Of a stretch of 64,000 nt of DNA, positions 41,496 to 55,871 are shown one piece after another (position 1 is the first letter of the stretch; each line of letters begins with the position of its first letter). Made by a program: the position numbers and the translations under genes. A model generated the notes under the pieces. The model worked only from the letters and a program-made list of their open reading frames with translations. It ran no database searches and was not told where the DNA came from. Source of the stretch: Bathynomus jamesi. Its lineage: Eukaryota > Arthropoda > Malacostraca > Isopoda > Cirolanidae. The stretch spans positions 432,501-496,500 of the forward strand of contig JAJOZX010003308.1 in the NCBI GenBank assembly GCA_023014485.1, written 5' to 3'.

Positions 41496-41898
41496 GGGTT
41501 ACTGTAGTATGCGGTCTACCGTTAAGTTTCTACTGTAGTATGCAGTCTACCGTTAAGTTTCTACTGTAGTATGCGGTCTACCGTTCAAAATATTTAAAAG
41601 GAATTGAAAATGAATTGAAAGGAATTATAATTTAATTTACACAATTAAGGAATTATTAAAGAAGTTAAACATACTACTACCGCATACTTAACGGTAGACC
41701 GCATACTACAGTACGCCCTTGATGATTGGTTAGGTTAAGTCGTGATATTTTCGTTAGTTTTAACGAAATATCACGACTTAACCTAACCAATCGTCAAGGG
41801 CGTACAATTAACCTAATAATAAAATAATAAGAAGAAAGAAGCTATAATTAAAAGGTAGACCACCGAATCGTAGGTAGACCGCATACTACAGTAGCACC
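41496..41898. mobile_element. hAT-type MITE, GGTGCTACT family copy C with 3-unit VNTR
   Basis: Left end GGGTTACTGTAGTATGCGG (one-base variant), right end CCGCATACTACAGTAGCACC. 8 bp duplication AGTCAATG (41488-41495, 41899-41906). Otherwise nearly identical to copy B, but with three instead of eight 31 bp units. Confidence 0.95.
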
Positions 41899-42088
41899 AG
41901 TCAATGTCTCTCAGCGCTACCAAAGACAATATTAGCAACAATGTTAGCAGAGGGAGGGTTACAACAGTGCGTTCCCCAGGAATTGAAATTAGAGGGGGCG
42001 TTCGAATTTTTAATGGGGTGAGGGCCGAGGGGTGAGACCGTGAGGGCAAAGGTGGCCTTTATGGCACCATAGCAAAAGCAACTGAAAA

Positions 42089-43455
<1,367 letters not shown>

Positions 43456-43463
43456 TTATTAAT

Positions 43464-46216
43464 CAGGGACGTGCCCTCTGGGTAGGCAAGGTAGGCAGTG
43501 CCTACCCTGAATAAAACTAAAAATATTAAATATAAAAAGTAAATGATTTTCACTTCATTATATAAATGTTAATTTAATGTATGAAATTCAATGTATAAAT
43601 TTGTAAATGGATAATATTGTGTTAGAAGCACAATTTCCCCGTGCCTTTCAACCTCTATATATATTAACGCTTGACAATGAAATTTTCCCACGTGCCGTGA
43701 GTGGAGCTCCAAGCTGTGACAAATACTGCGCTATATAAGCAGATTTAGTTCTGCTTTTCACTCAGTGTTTTGCCGTTCGGGCACATGGTCGGGTGTGTGG
43801 CTGTGCGCGCGTCTGTGTTGTCGTTTGCCTCTGGTGATTGAACTAAATTTTAGACATTTTATTTCAAAATTTAACCCTTTTCAAATATGGACAGTGAGTA
43901 TCTTAAGAATTTTTCTAAACTGTCTTATGAAGAAAGGTTGAATGTGATTAAAAATGGTAGGCCGACACCGGAACTGAAACAGTTGCTACAGCGTAAAGGA
44001 ACAAAAATAATCAGAACGTTTCAAACGACGTGGTACAGCAAGAAAGAGTGGTTGTGTGGTTGTGTTACAACAGGTAGACTCTTTTGTTTTCCATGCTTGT
44101 TATTTTCCGTATCTAGGAAAGTGTGTGGATAAGAACAGGATATTGTGATTTAAATAATTTGACTAATGCTTTAAGTAAGCACGAGAGGTCTGCTGCGCAT
44201 TATGAAAGTCAAATATCGTTGAAAACATTTGGATCTACACGAATCGACTTGAGCATAGATAAGCAAAAAAAACTTAGCATTGAAATTCACAATAAAAAGG
44301 TAAAGGAAAACAGAGACATACTGAAAACATTAATTTCTGCTACTTGCTTTTTGATTAAACAAGAACTTGCTTTCCGCGGTGATAATGAAGATAAATCCTC
44401 TTTAAATCGTGGAAACTATATTGAGTTACTGAACTACACTGCAAAATTTGACCAAAATTAGCACAACATTTACAGACTTCATCCGTGTTTTCTGGCGTTT
44501 CTAACAAGATACAAAATGACTTGATTGAAGCAGTAGGCATAGCTGTAGAAAATAATATTAAAGAAGATATCGCAAGATCCCCATTCATTGCTATAGAAGT
44601 GGATGAATCGACTGATATTTCAAATACAGCTCAATGTTCCACAGTTTTAAGATATGTATTGGATTCTGAAATTAAAGAGGCTTTCATAGGATTTGACGAA
44701 CTTAAAGACAGAAGAGCTACTGGTGTAACAGAATGCATATTTAAAAATTTAGATAAATACAACTGTGCTGAGAAGCTTGTAGCACAGACATATGATGGAG
44801 CATCGGTAATGGCATCGCATTTAAATGGCGTTCAAGCTAAAGTAAGAGAAAAGGCATCATCAGCGTTATTTACCCATTGCTACGCTCACAAGTTGAATCT
44901 TCTTCTATCTCAGTCAGCGAAATTTATACCTGAATGTACAATCTTTTTCAAGACCATTGATGGTCTTGCTGCATTTTTCAATCACTCTACAAAACGAACG
45001 CAATTTCTTGATGAAATAGTACATAAACGCATTCCAAAGGCTGCACCAACGAGATGGAGTTTTAACTCAAAGCTAGTGCAAACTATTTTACACTATCATA
45101 GTGAAATTTGTAAACTTTTCAACAACATTGACAGCAATCCTTTATTGTGGGACTCAGATACTTTAGTGAGGAGTAATGGATTTTATAATTGGCTAACGAA
45201 AGATTCAACATACTTTCTTCTCATGGTATATGATAAGATTTTCATTAGAACTGACACACTCTTCAATATCTTACAAACTAAAATTATAGATATTCCATAT
45301 TGCATTGAAAGAATCAATGAAACAATGAATTCCCTCGAGGGTCTGCGTAAAAATTTTGATGATATCTATGAGAAGTTTGAAGAATGTTTCAAAGAAAATA
45401 ACTTGACTGAATCAAAATGTCGTACAAAAGGTCCAATTAAAAAAGAAAGAGAAAGAATATTGTCTAATATTGAATGATATACTGCAGCATATGGAAGCAA
45501 GACAGACTTAAAAAATTTACAATTTATTTCATTAGTTGATAGTAAAAAGTTTCTAAAACTAGCTACAGAAATTGATAAGGATGCATTAGAAAGTTTAGAG
45601 AAGAATTATGGTAACTTCTTCGATGTCATAAGATTGAAAACTGATCTAGCTGGAATTTATAGTGCACAAGTGTTCAGGGATAAATCAATTAAAGATTTGC
45701 TTGCTTTCATATTTCAAAATGGACTTGAACTAACGTTTCCTGAAGCGGTGAAGCTGTTGCAATTGATTTTAACAATTCCAGCTACAACAGTTTCTGTTGA
45801 GAGGTCATTTTCAGCTTTGAAAAGAATTAAAAGCTACACCAGGAATAGAATGAAACAGGAAAGGCTTTCATCACTTGCCCTAATTTCAATTGAAAAGGAA
45901 AGATTTACTAAAATGGAGCAAAATCCAACTTACAATTTCTTTGAAAAAATTACAGATATTTTTGTTACTAACAAAGAGAGAAGAATGGAATTCATCTACA
46001 AATAAAGCGGTAAGTAAATATTTGTTGTTGACCAAAAATTAGCACAAATGGTGCGGAAGGGGTTAATTATGCTTAAAATTCGTTGGTGGCTGGGGCTCCG
46101 CCCCGGAACCCGCTGGGGGAGCTCGCGCCCACCCCAGACACCCTAGCTTGGAGCCGCTCGCTTCGCTCGCGCATTGACTCTGCCTACCCTGAGTATTTAC
46201 TCACGGCACGTGCCTG
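43464..46216 (+). mobile_element. hAT element, nearly complete
   Basis: Ends CAGGGACGTGCCCTCTGGG and CTCACGGCACGTGCCTG. Perfect 8 bp duplication TTATTAAT (43456-43463, 46217-46224). GTAGGCAG/CTGCCTACC words are repeated subterminally. One transposase gene on the plus strand. Confidence 0.95.
43887..46005 (+). pseudogene. hAT transposase (TTF/ZMYM1-like), three lesions
   Basis: ATG 43887 (MDSEYLKNFSKLSYEERLNV) leads into a TTF-type zinc finger (WYSKKEWLCGCVTTGRLFCF, PCLLFS). One base is missing near 44118, then VWIRTGYCDLNNLTNALSKH and the His part of the finger (SAAHYES). One base is missing near 44450, then LAQHLQTSSVFSGVSNKIQN. The catalytic core follows: FIAIEVDESTDI (first Asp), VAQTYDGASVMAS, LFTHCYAHKLNLLLSQS, APTRWSFNSKLV. 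A TGA at 45475-45477 stops the frame, which resumes with KTDLKNLQFISLVDSKK and closes with TTVSVERSFSALKRIKSYTR, the C-terminal dimerisation and Glu region, ending at 46005. About 700 residues in total, normal for this family. Three single-base lesions make it inactive but young. Confidence 0.9.
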
Positions 46217-46263
46217 TTATTAATCCAGATGCCTAGAGAAAGGTGTTAACATGTTACTCATTA

Positions 46264-46945
46264 TCCCATGGGGATCTTTCCCGTTTCATGTACTGTTTCC
46301 GATTTTGTTGATAATAAGATATTTAATGTAGATGTTTACGCTAATTTCAAAAATGTAAGGTTTTTTTTGAGAAATGAGCGGTTCAAAAGTTAGGTTAGCT
46401 TAGGTTAACTGAATGCCCGGTTAGGTCAACTGAATGCCCGGTTAGGTTAATTGAATACCCGGTTAGGTCAACTATATGCCCTTGACGATTGGTTGGGTTA
46501 AGTTGTGATATTTTCGTTAAAACTAACGAAAATTATGATATTTTCGTTAAAACTAACGAAAATATCACGACTTAACCAATCATCAAGGGCGTACAGTTGA
46601 CCTAGCCGGGCATTCAGTTAACCTAACCGGGTATTTATTTGACCTAACCTGGCATTCAATTAACTTAACCGGACAGAAAAATAACGGTCGAAATCTATTC
46701 ACACAAATACTTAGTAACATAAGCCAATATTACTAAAGAATACAATAACTCTTGTATTAGCTTTCAGTTGTATTGTTATAGTTTTTGACCTAATACAAAA
46801 TTACAATAACAAACATAACTTTTGAACCGCTCATTTCTCAAAAATACACTTATATTTTCTAAATCAGCGTAAAAGTCTACATTAAATATCTTATTTTCAA
46901 CAAAATCGGAAACAGTACATGAAACGGAAAATATCCGACCATGGT
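46264..46945. mobile_element. Large fold-back element
   Basis: Outer arms (CCGTTTCATGTACTGTTTCC at 46281; GGAAACAGTACATGAAACGG at 46908) extend ~135 bp. The inside has TTAGGTCAACTGAATGCCCG repeats and a CGTTAAAACTAACG hairpin core in which CGTTAAAACTAACGAAAAT is duplicated. Confidence 0.75.
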
Positions 46946-46976
46946 GTGAAGGTTCACTGAAAGAGAAAAACACACA

Positions 46977-47028
46977 TACATACACACACACACACATATA
47001 TATATATAATATATATATATATATATAA
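46977..47028. repeat. (CA)n/(TA)n microsatellite
   Basis: CA then TA units directly left of the LINE tail. Confidence 0.9.
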
Positions 47029-47033
47029 TCTAC

Positions 47034-47408
47034 ATATGGAAAATTATCGAAAAACTGGTACCAAACCTAAAACTAAACCCAATTACCATTCAAACAACAC
47101 TGGAAAATAGGAAAGGCAGAATATGTAGTGTTCCCAAATTAAAGGCACGACAAGGGACCTCCTCAACCCTGAAGGAAAATAGCTTGGTTGTCAGGGGGCC
47201 AAGACTTTTCAACCAGCTTCCTAAGGACCTCAGAAACGTAACGGGGGTCAAAGTTGAAGTCTTCAAGAAAAGACTGGATGCCTGGCTCAGGACAGTACCA
47301 GATGAGCCGGGCGTGCCTGGCTATGTACGGTGGAGAGCGCAAGAAAGCAACTCGCTCCTCCACCAGGCCAGACCTAGAGGCGGGGCCACCAGCTTGACCT
47401 CCGTGTGA
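47034..47408 (+). pseudogene. CR1-like LINE reverse transcriptase C-terminal tail
   Basis: An open frame reads KLNPITIQTTLENRKGR, then SLVVRGPRLFNQLPKDLRNV, VEVFKKRLDAWLRTVPDEPG and VPGYVRWRAQESNSL to a stop at 47406-47408. GPRLFNxLPxxLRN...FKxxLDxxLxxxPDxP is the typical C-terminal signature of CR1-like LINEs. A (TA)n tract follows at 47453. 5'-truncated, as usual for LINE insertions. Confidence 0.85.
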
Positions 47409-47449
47409 AGAGAGACCAACGCACGAAACAACATAAGGTTCATAAGGTA

Positions 47450-47452
<3 letters not shown>

Positions 47453-47494
<42 letters not shown>
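47453..47494. repeat. (TA)n microsatellite at the LINE 3' end
   Basis: TA units between the LINE tail and the LTR element, which inserted into them. Confidence 0.9.
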
Positions 47495-47498
<4 letters not shown>

Positions 47499-47501
<3 letters not shown>

Positions 47502-48736
47502 TAACCCCTCCGTCTATGGCCCTGAGTCGGTTCGGATTCGACGGGGGGTTCTGGTTAGGAGGCTGCAACGGATATTTCTTCTTGATACTTTTCTTCTATA
47601 ACTTTCTAATTCTTTTCTCTCGCTTTATGGGGTCGACACTCTGTTAATTCTTTTCTTTCAATAATACTCTGATACTTCTACTTTACTGACTAAATTCCTC
47701 TGAAGATAGCCCAACTCGAGGGGGAAAATAAAAAGTTTCGCTTGCTGTGATTTACTTCTTAAAAATTTACAGTTAGTGCTCTGAATTTACAGGGGTAGAG
47801 GTTCGACCTCTTTCGACCATAGCTCAGGCCGGAATCTAAAAATATTAAGGAGGCAAGGGGCCTCTGCCCCCTCCCCGCAGCGAGGCTGCTAACAAGGGGA
47901 GTCTCTTAGCAGTGACCAAAGCAGAGAGCCGTAATGAAGTGTCCTTCATTTTACAAATACATGTATAATATATGCCTGAATGTTGGGGGATGGCAGTTGG
48001 AGGTTAAGTTTCCCCCCTTTTAAACACGATCAGGTGTTTGAAAGTTTCCAAATAAAAAAAAAAAAAAAAAATAAAAATAAAAACTAATCTTTTTTTTTTT
48101 TGCCGAATCTTCATTTCTGAAGGCGATATCATTTCATAGTAGTACATAAGTACAATTGAAGTACACGACTGAGTACATTTTCGTTTGGGTTTATTACAAT
48201 TATGATTGCGATTATGGATTACTTCCCATTCGCTTATGATTGTCCCTTACAGTTCTATTAAAGTACATTCTTACATTATATAATAAAGTCATTACATTCA
48301 ATTATAGTTTCATTGAAGTACATTACGTCGTTTACCATTCTTACAGTGTTTTTATATATTTATATATGGTTATAATATATGGTTATTATATATGGTTATT
48401 AGTACAACACAAGTACATGAGACATGACAAGATAATTTATATACAACATAATATGTTATATTACATTATAATATGTTATAAATTTGGATCAGAGCGAAAG
48501 ATGTTGTTTATCTTAGAAACGTTCAATTCTGCTGTGATTCGCGAATTCGACCACTCAACTACTGTAAGCCTAATGAATGTCTTGTGAGGGGTGAACGCAC
48601 ATGTACGTAATACAATAGGTTGTGTGCGTAATATAGAGACGCGTAAAATATGGACTGATAGGTTGACAGGTATCAGTAGACAATAGGTAGGAAACAACAT
48701 AAATAATGATGTATAGAGAATGAAGTTTTTTTTTTC

Positions 48737-48777
<41 letters not shown>

Positions 48778-49241
48778 AGAATTTACCATACATTCAATAC
48801 GGAAGATGTCCAAATACTAAACACGTGATTCAGTGTTCAAGGTATGGAAAACGTGAAGAGAATTAAGTTACTTTATGACGTCATAGTTATTGAATTTTGT
48901 ACGTATAATACAAATCATTATTAGGAAGATTTACAAGAACGAATTAGGACAAAGAGTGGGTATTAATGACTAAGAAGTACAACTACGGGTTCCAATCCTG
49001 TTATATGCAATGTGTATGCATAATCTAGGGACGAGGGTGAGATGCAAGACAATCATAATTAATTAATAACTTCTATAACAAATAAAAATGGATACGACTA
49101 AACCATAGGTATGGTAGATCGTAGGGTTGTGACACGGACAAAAATAGGAAGCCACAAGTAAAATTATTATCCAAACTCGCGTTAAGCGATTTTGGTTCTT
49201 ATGTAAAAATGAATATTGATTATTCATTGTCCATTTTTACA
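47499..49241 (-). repeat. 3' LTR of the LARD-like element
   Basis: On the plus strand it starts TGTTAACCCCTCCGTCTATG and ends TCCATTTTTACA. 1,743 bp, with a 22 bp segment near 47770 that is missing in the other LTR. (ATT)n at 48738-48776 gives false poly-N frames. Confidence 0.9.
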
Positions 49242-49901
49242 TTGCTCTCCCCTTTTAAAAATGATATTTATACAATAATCTAGTAGGGTACCATTAATAC
49301 AATACAAATGAGAAAATAACATCCTAACTACTACAAGTTAGATGACGAATTTTTCTTTACATTACAAATTTTTATACAGAACAAGTGAGTTCGGTGGTTG
49401 CGTACAATGGAGAGTAATCAAATCTTTAAAATGACACTTGCTTATAAAATATAAAAAATTCAAAGATTAATACTTTACTTTAGACAAACATTTAAGTTAG
49501 ATAAACAATGATATGGTTAAAAAAAAAAATTTCAGAATTTTATTTTTCTGTGGGATAAATTATGTACATAATGAATAGAGTAGATAAAAGGGAGAACGTA
49601 CACCGTACAATCTATAAGCTAATTTTTATTGACTATTGTAGGTAAAAAAATCGAATTACGTAATGGATGATGTATAGACCTGTGGTCTAGTGTGTATTTG
49701 TGTGTATTAGATACAAAGTGTGTATCTTATAACTTTGAGGGACAGATTAGCTGAGAGGATTTTTAAATTAACTGAATAAACGCCTGAGCAAAAATTTATA
49801 TATAGTAAGCAAAAATGCGTAGGACTATATAAATAGCATAGTTAGCACTTACACGCTATGAAATAGTTTATTGTGACATCCAATGATTTTAGCATAAGGT
49901 T

Positions 49902-49942
<41 letters not shown>

Positions 49943-50080
49943 CGCATACATGCGTGTGTATGTGTAGGGATTTGGGAGGTTTTTGAATTAACAAAGTTTA
50001 AAAATAATGTATAATAATTTAAGATGGGTTTAGGGTTATAAAATCTTTTGAGTCAATTATTGTTGTTATTATTATTATTA

Positions 50081-50115
<35 letters not shown>

Positions 50116-51176
50116 AAATCCTTTAAGTTCAAGTAGTATTTAAGTATTTAATTAAATCAGTTATACGTATTAAGGTAATAAAAAGAAATGTACTTAGAGG
50201 ACCTTACAATTAATGAAAGTAAATCTAGCGGTATTAAAAATTAAATTTTGAAGGTGGAATTAAATTCGACTAGTAACATTCCTAGCTATATATGAACTAT
50301 ATAACCATTAACATTAACCAGAAGTATCCCTACGATAATTGAATTAAGAAAATTAAGAATACAGATTAACAATAGAAACCAATTTATGCATTTTAATGAG
50401 CTAAACATAATTTTATAATATTCTTAAAAATAAAAGTAAATCGAACCTTAGATGAGTTTCGGCCAAGAATAAAAAAGTTATTGAAATGGAAGGAAAGCAT
50501 TTCGAACAATCTTTTCTTTTAATAATTTCAGGTAAATTTTACATTAAAAATTATTGTTATATACTAAAAAAATATTAAAAAGGTTTAATAATTTTTGCAT
50601 GTTAAGTAGAAAAATTATACTCTTTCGTTAAATGTTGATAGAATTTGAATTATTTGATATTTTAGTGTGAAAACTTGTTTGCATATGATAAATACATATG
50701 TTATATTGTGTAGAAGTTTTATTAAAATTAAATGACAAAAAAGAATAAACACAACTGAAATTTAGGGTATAGGCGGTCCTACGGGTAAATTTCCCGACCG
50801 TACAGAGCAAGATAAATTAGGTACATGATCGATTAATTATTACACTATTTCTGTCATCATATAATCGCAATAATTATAAAACTCGTTACCAACATTTGTA
50901 AAAACGGTTTTGGTTACAAATAAGATAATACATAACTATATATTTATATCGCAACAATGCATGAAAGAAAAGACAAATCGGTCAATTTCCTTCTTACAAA
51001 CAAGAAAAAAGGTTAAACTAAAGACGCAACCTGGTCAATTCAGGTTGAATTTAATTCTCTTTTACAACAAAAAAAAGGTTGAATTAAATTCTTAAATTAC
51101 ATTTTCTTAAATTAAATTCTCTTAAATTACAAAGAAAAAGTTGAATTCAATTGACTGCATTGAAAACTAACTTGGG

Positions 51177-51272
51177 ACTCGAAATAAAACTGACTCGAAA
51201 TAAAACTGACTCGAAATAAAACTGACTCGAAATAAAACTGACTCGAAATAAAACTGACTCGAAATAAAACTG
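51177..51272. repeat. 16 bp tandem repeat (ACTCGAAATAAAACTG)
   Basis: Six near-identical units. A repeated FRVSFISSQFYFES-type frame results because three units make 16 codons; not considered a gene. Confidence 0.95.
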
Positions 51273-51339
51273 AAATCTCTGGGGCGGTTGTCCCTCTGGA
51301 TGCAACCTTCTGAAACTGAAAACTGATTTGCAACGTATT

Positions 51340-52205
51340 TGCAACTAAAACTGACTCGAAACTACCTCGAGTATCTTTATAAATCTCTGGGGTTTGGTTA
51401 TCCCTTTTGGATGCAACCAACTGAAAACTGATTTGCAACTTATTTGCAAATAAAACTGACTCGAAACTACTTCGAGTATCTTTATAAATCTCTGGAGTTT
51501 GGTTGTCCCTCTTGGCGCAACCTTCTGAAAACTGATTTGCAACTTATTTGCAAATAAAACTGACTCGAAACTACTTCGACTATCTTTATAAATCTCTGGG
51601 GTTTGGTTATCCCTTTTGGATGCAACCAACTGAAAACTGATTTGCAACTTATTTGCAAATAAAACTGACTCGAAACTACTTCGAGTATCTTTATAAATCT
51701 CTGGGGTTTGGTTGTCCCTCTTGGCGCAACCTTCTGAAAACTGATTTGCAACTTATTTGCAAATAAAACTGACTCGAAACTACTTCGAGTATCTTTATAA
51801 ATCTCTGGGGTTTGGTTGTCCCTCTTGGCGCAACCTTCTGAAAACTGATTTGCAACTTATTTGCAAATAAAACTGACTTCAAAACTGACTTGCAACTTCT
51901 TTGCAACTAAAACTGACTTCAAAACTGACTTGCAACTTATTTGCAACGAAAACTGACTTCAAAACTGACTTGCAACTTATTTGCAACGAAAACTGACTTC
52001 AAAACTGACTTGCAACTTATTTGCAACGAAAACTGACTTCAAAACTGACTTGCAACTTCTTTGCAACTAAAATTGACTTGCAACTTCTTTGCAACGAAAA
52101 CTGACTTCAAAACTGACTTGCAACTTATTTGCAACGAAAACTGACTTCAAAACTGACTTGCAACTTATTTGCAACGAAAACTGACTTCAAAACTGACTTC
52201 AAATA
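51340..52205. repeat. ~104 bp and ~40 bp tandem repeats
   Basis: Five ~104 bp units contain CTTTATAAATCTCTGGGGTT and TTGCAACTTATTTGCAAATA. From ~51870 shorter units with AACTGACTTCAAAACTGACT and TGCAACTTATTTGCAACGAA follow. Both share the AACTGACT and TTGCAACTT words, suggesting stepwise amplification. Confidence 0.9.
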
Positions 52206-52427
52206 TCTCTCTAAATCTATAAACTCTCTATAAACACTCTCTTTCTTAATTTGCAAGTCAATTCAATTCAATAAATTGAAAAAAATTGTAAACAAAAATA
52301 AAAAATGTAAACAACATTTCACTCGAACGTACGTGAAGGTACGGTACTATTATGTTTGGTACATAAATAAAATTATTCTATACTGAATATAATAGTGAAA
52401 ATAACTCTGAAATTCACTCTCTGAAAT

Positions 52428-52618
52428 TAACTTCTCTGACATTTAACTTCTCTGACATTTAACTTCTCTGACATTTAACTTCTCTGACATTTAACTTCTC
52501 TGACATTTAACTTCTCTGACATTTAACTTCTCTTACATTTAACTTCTCTTACATTTAACTTCTCTTACATTTAACTTCTCTTACATTTAACTTCTCTTAC
52601 ATTTAACTTCTCTTAGTA
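52428..52618. repeat. 16 bp tandem repeat (ACATTTAACTTCTCTG)
   Basis: About twelve units. The final G of the unit changes to T in the second half of the array. Confidence 0.95.
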
Positions 52619-53967
52619 ATTTTCACAGAAGTTAAATGTGTTTCACTAAAAAAAAATGTATCACTGGTGTCTAAAGTGTTCACTGTGTTTCTTGTAAATT
52701 CTGACTTGATACTCATTATTAACTGTTAATAATAGTGACTTTTCAAATGTTTACAAATTTCTTAAAAAAACAAACTGTGTATTTAACAAAATTTTCCACG
52801 GGCGAAATCCTCAGAGACGTGTCCTGAAGACGTCTTCCTGGCTACTTCTTCTTGGATGAAAACTAGGCGTGGGGAACTTGGAGTCGTGACACACCGGTTC
52901 AAGGGTGGATGTTACGAACTAGAAGTCGTGACACGCCGGTCAACTGGTTTTATCCTGATGCAGGGTAATTTCTATCTTGGCCAAAGAGTGGCCTCTTCTT
53001 AAAATCCTCTTCTAAAAATCTTCTTCTACAAATCTTCTTCTACAAATCTTCTTCTACAAATCTTTTTCTTATCCTGGTAAAGGGTCGCCAGTCTGTTAAC
53101 CCCTCCGTCTATGGCCCTGAGTCGGTTCGGATTCGACGGGGGGTTCTGGTTAGGAGGCTGCAACGGATATTTCTTCTTGATACTTTTCTTCTATAACTTT
53201 CTAATTCTTTTCTCTCGCTTTATGGGGTCGACACTCTGTTAATTCTTTTCTTTCAATAATACTCTGATACTTCTACTTTACTGACTAAATTCCTCTGAAG
53301 ATAGCCCAACTCGAGGGGGAAAATAAAAAGTTTCGCTTGCTGTGATTTACTTCTTAAAAATTTACAGGGGTAGAGGTTCGACCTCTTTCGACCATAGCTC
53401 AGGCCGGAATCTAAAAATATTAAGGAGGCAAGGGGCCTCTGCCCCCTCCCCGCAGCGAGGCTGCTAACAAGGGGAGTCTCTTAGCAGTGACCAAAGCAGA
53501 GAGCCGTAATGAAGTGTCCTTCATTTTACAAATACATGTATAATATATGCCTGAATGTTGGGGGATGGCAGTTGGAGGTTAAGTTTCCCCCCTTTTAAAC
53601 ACGATCAGGTGTTTGAAAGTTTCCAAATAAAAATAAAAAATAAATAAATAAAAATAAAAACTAATCTTATTTTTTTTTTGCCGAATCTTCATTTCTGAAG
53701 GCGATATCATTTCATAGTAGTACATAAGTACAATTGAAGTACACGACTGAGTACATTTTCGTTTGGGTTTATTACAATTATGATTGCGATTATGGATTAC
53801 TTCCCATTCGCTTATGATTGTCCCTTACAGTTCTATTAAAGTACATTCTTACATTATATATAAAGTCATTACATTCAATTATAGTTTCATTGAAGTACAT
53901 TACGTCGTTTACCATTCTTACAGTGTTTTTGTATATTTATATATGGTTATAATATATGGTTATATTA

Positions 53968-54916
53968 AGCACACCGGACAAAAAATGAGTCACCCCTCTC
54001 AGAATGTACCTAATAACGTGTGACGGCGCCTCTGGCCTTGATAACCGCACGAATCCGGCGAGGCAGAGACTCTACGAGGTTGTGCAAGTACTGAACATCG
54101 ATTTGCTGCCACTCGTTCATCAGCCGGTCCCGAAGTTCCGCCAGAGTCCTGCGCTTCACTTTTTGTTTCCAGCCTGAACAACACCTTCGACGCATTCAGG
54201 ATTAAAGGCTTCATTGGACCTGCGATGTACTCGTCGCCTCCCATCATTGGAGAACAAACAAAAACGGGACTCATCGGACCAAATTACACGTTTCCAATCT
54301 GCCGCAGTCCAGTTTTTGTGCCTCTGAGCCCATTTATAACGTGCCAATTTGTGACTTGCTGTTAACAGCGGCCTCTTCCGTGGTACCCTGCTCCAGATGT
54401 CCATCGCATGCAGTTCTCGTCGCAATGTTCGTTCGGAAATTGGTCGCTGGAGAACCTCATTGGTTTCTTGGAGCAATTGTTCTCTGGTTTGAAAACGATT
54501 TGCAGTTACTAGACGAGAAACATGGCGGCGGCCCCTATTGTCGAGAATTGTTTTCCGGCCACAGTTACGCCGTCGATTGTCAGTTGATTGCGAACTACAC
54601 CACTCTTTGTAAACTCGCTGGACAGTACGCGTTGACACACCAACAAATTGGGCTACTTCAGACATTTTGTGTCCGTGGGCTCTGCCAAACACGATGGCTC
54701 CTTTTTGCCACTGAGTAAAGTCTGCCTAACGACACATTTTGCAGACTATATCCAACACACACTTTGTTCTTCACCACCTCACGAAACAGATCTGATCCTG
54801 TGTGCTACGTCACCGCTACTTGTCACTTACCAATGCTACATCAGCGCCCTCTGTGTGACCTTGAACTTCCTACTATCGGTGCTATTAGGGGTGACTAATT
54901 TTTTGTCCGGTGTGCT
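53968..54916 (-). mobile_element. Internally deleted Tc1 element
   Basis: Inverted repeats AGCACACCGGACAAAAAATG (followed by AGTCACCCC) and the complement at the right. TA on both sides. The transposase inside lacks its middle. Confidence 0.95.
54010..54715 (-). pseudogene. Tc1 transposase lacking the catalytic middle
   Basis: Minus-strand frame reads KGAIVFGRAHGHKMSEVAQF, a paired HTH region (VSTRTVQRVYKEW), NRFQTREQLLQETNEVLQRP, and VIWSDESRFCLFSNDGRRRV (first catalytic Asp), then breaks after ECVEGVVQAG. The next frame begins TLAELRDRLMNEWQQIDVQY and ends RRIRAVIKARGAVTRY. Roughly a hundred residues including the second Asp and the Glu/Asp are deleted, so it can only have moved with help in trans. 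Confidence 0.9.
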
Positions 54917-55361
54917 TATATGGTTATATTATATGGTTATATTATATGGTTAGATTATATGGTTAGATTATATGGTTAGATTATATATGGTTATTATATA
55001 TGGTTATTATATATGGTTATTAGTACAACACAAGTACATGAGACATGACAAGATAATTTATATACAACATAATATGTTATATTACATTATAATATGTTAT
55101 AAATTTGGATCAGAGCGAAAGATGTTGTTTATCTTAGAAACGTTCAATTCTGCTGTGATTCGCGAATTCGACCACTCAACTACTGTAAGCCTAATGAATG
55201 TCTTGTGAGGGGTGAACGCACATGTACGTAATACAATAGGTTGTGTGCGTAATATAGAGACGCGTAAAATATGGACTGATAGGTTGATAGGTATCAGTAG
55301 ACAATAGGTAGGAAACAACATAAATAATGATGTATAGAGAATTAAGTTTTTTTTTTGTTTC

Positions 55362-55410
<49 letters not shown>

Positions 55411-55871
55411 AGAATTTACCATACATTCAATACGGAAGATGTCCAAATACTAAACACGTGATTCAGTGTTCAAGGTATGGAAAACGTGAAGAGAATTAAG
55501 TTACTTTATGACGAAATAGTTATTGAATTTTGTACGTATAATACAAATCATTATTAGGAAGATTTACAAGAACGAATTAGAGACAAAGAGTGGGTATTAA
55601 TGACTAAGAAGTACAACTACGGGTTCCAATCCTGTTATATGCAATGTGTATGCATAATCTAGGGACGAGGGTGAGATGCAAGACAATCATAATTAATTAA
55701 TAACTTCTATAACAAATAAAAATGGATACGACTAAACCATAGGTATGGTAGATCGTAGGGTTGTGACACGGACAAAAATAGGAAGCCACAAGTAAAATTA
55801 TTATCCAAACTCGCGTTAAGCGATTTTGGTTGTTATGTAAAAATGAATATTGATTATTCATTGTCCATTTT

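Larger units (their letters stand above)
49242..53093 (-). other. Internal region of the LARD-like element
   Basis: AT-rich, no frame longer than ~100 codons apart from tandem-repeat artefacts. It has (TA)n at 49905-49940 and (ATT)n at 50059-50115. There is nothing resembling gag, protease, reverse transcriptase or integrase. Confidence 0.8.

Noticed and set aside
48476..48793. Poly-Asn frames (also 55097-55426)
   Set aside because: They are (ATT)n translations inside the two LTRs.
47499..49241. Segmental duplication of 47.5-49.2 kb at 53.1-55.9 kb
   Set aside because: TG...CA ends, a primer-binding-like site, a polypurine tract and TGTA flanks identify the pair as LTRs.
51127..51906. ~100-codon frames rich in VSFISSQFYFES and related repeats
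   Set aside because: They derive from tandem repeats in the LTR element, and overlapping frames share the same words.
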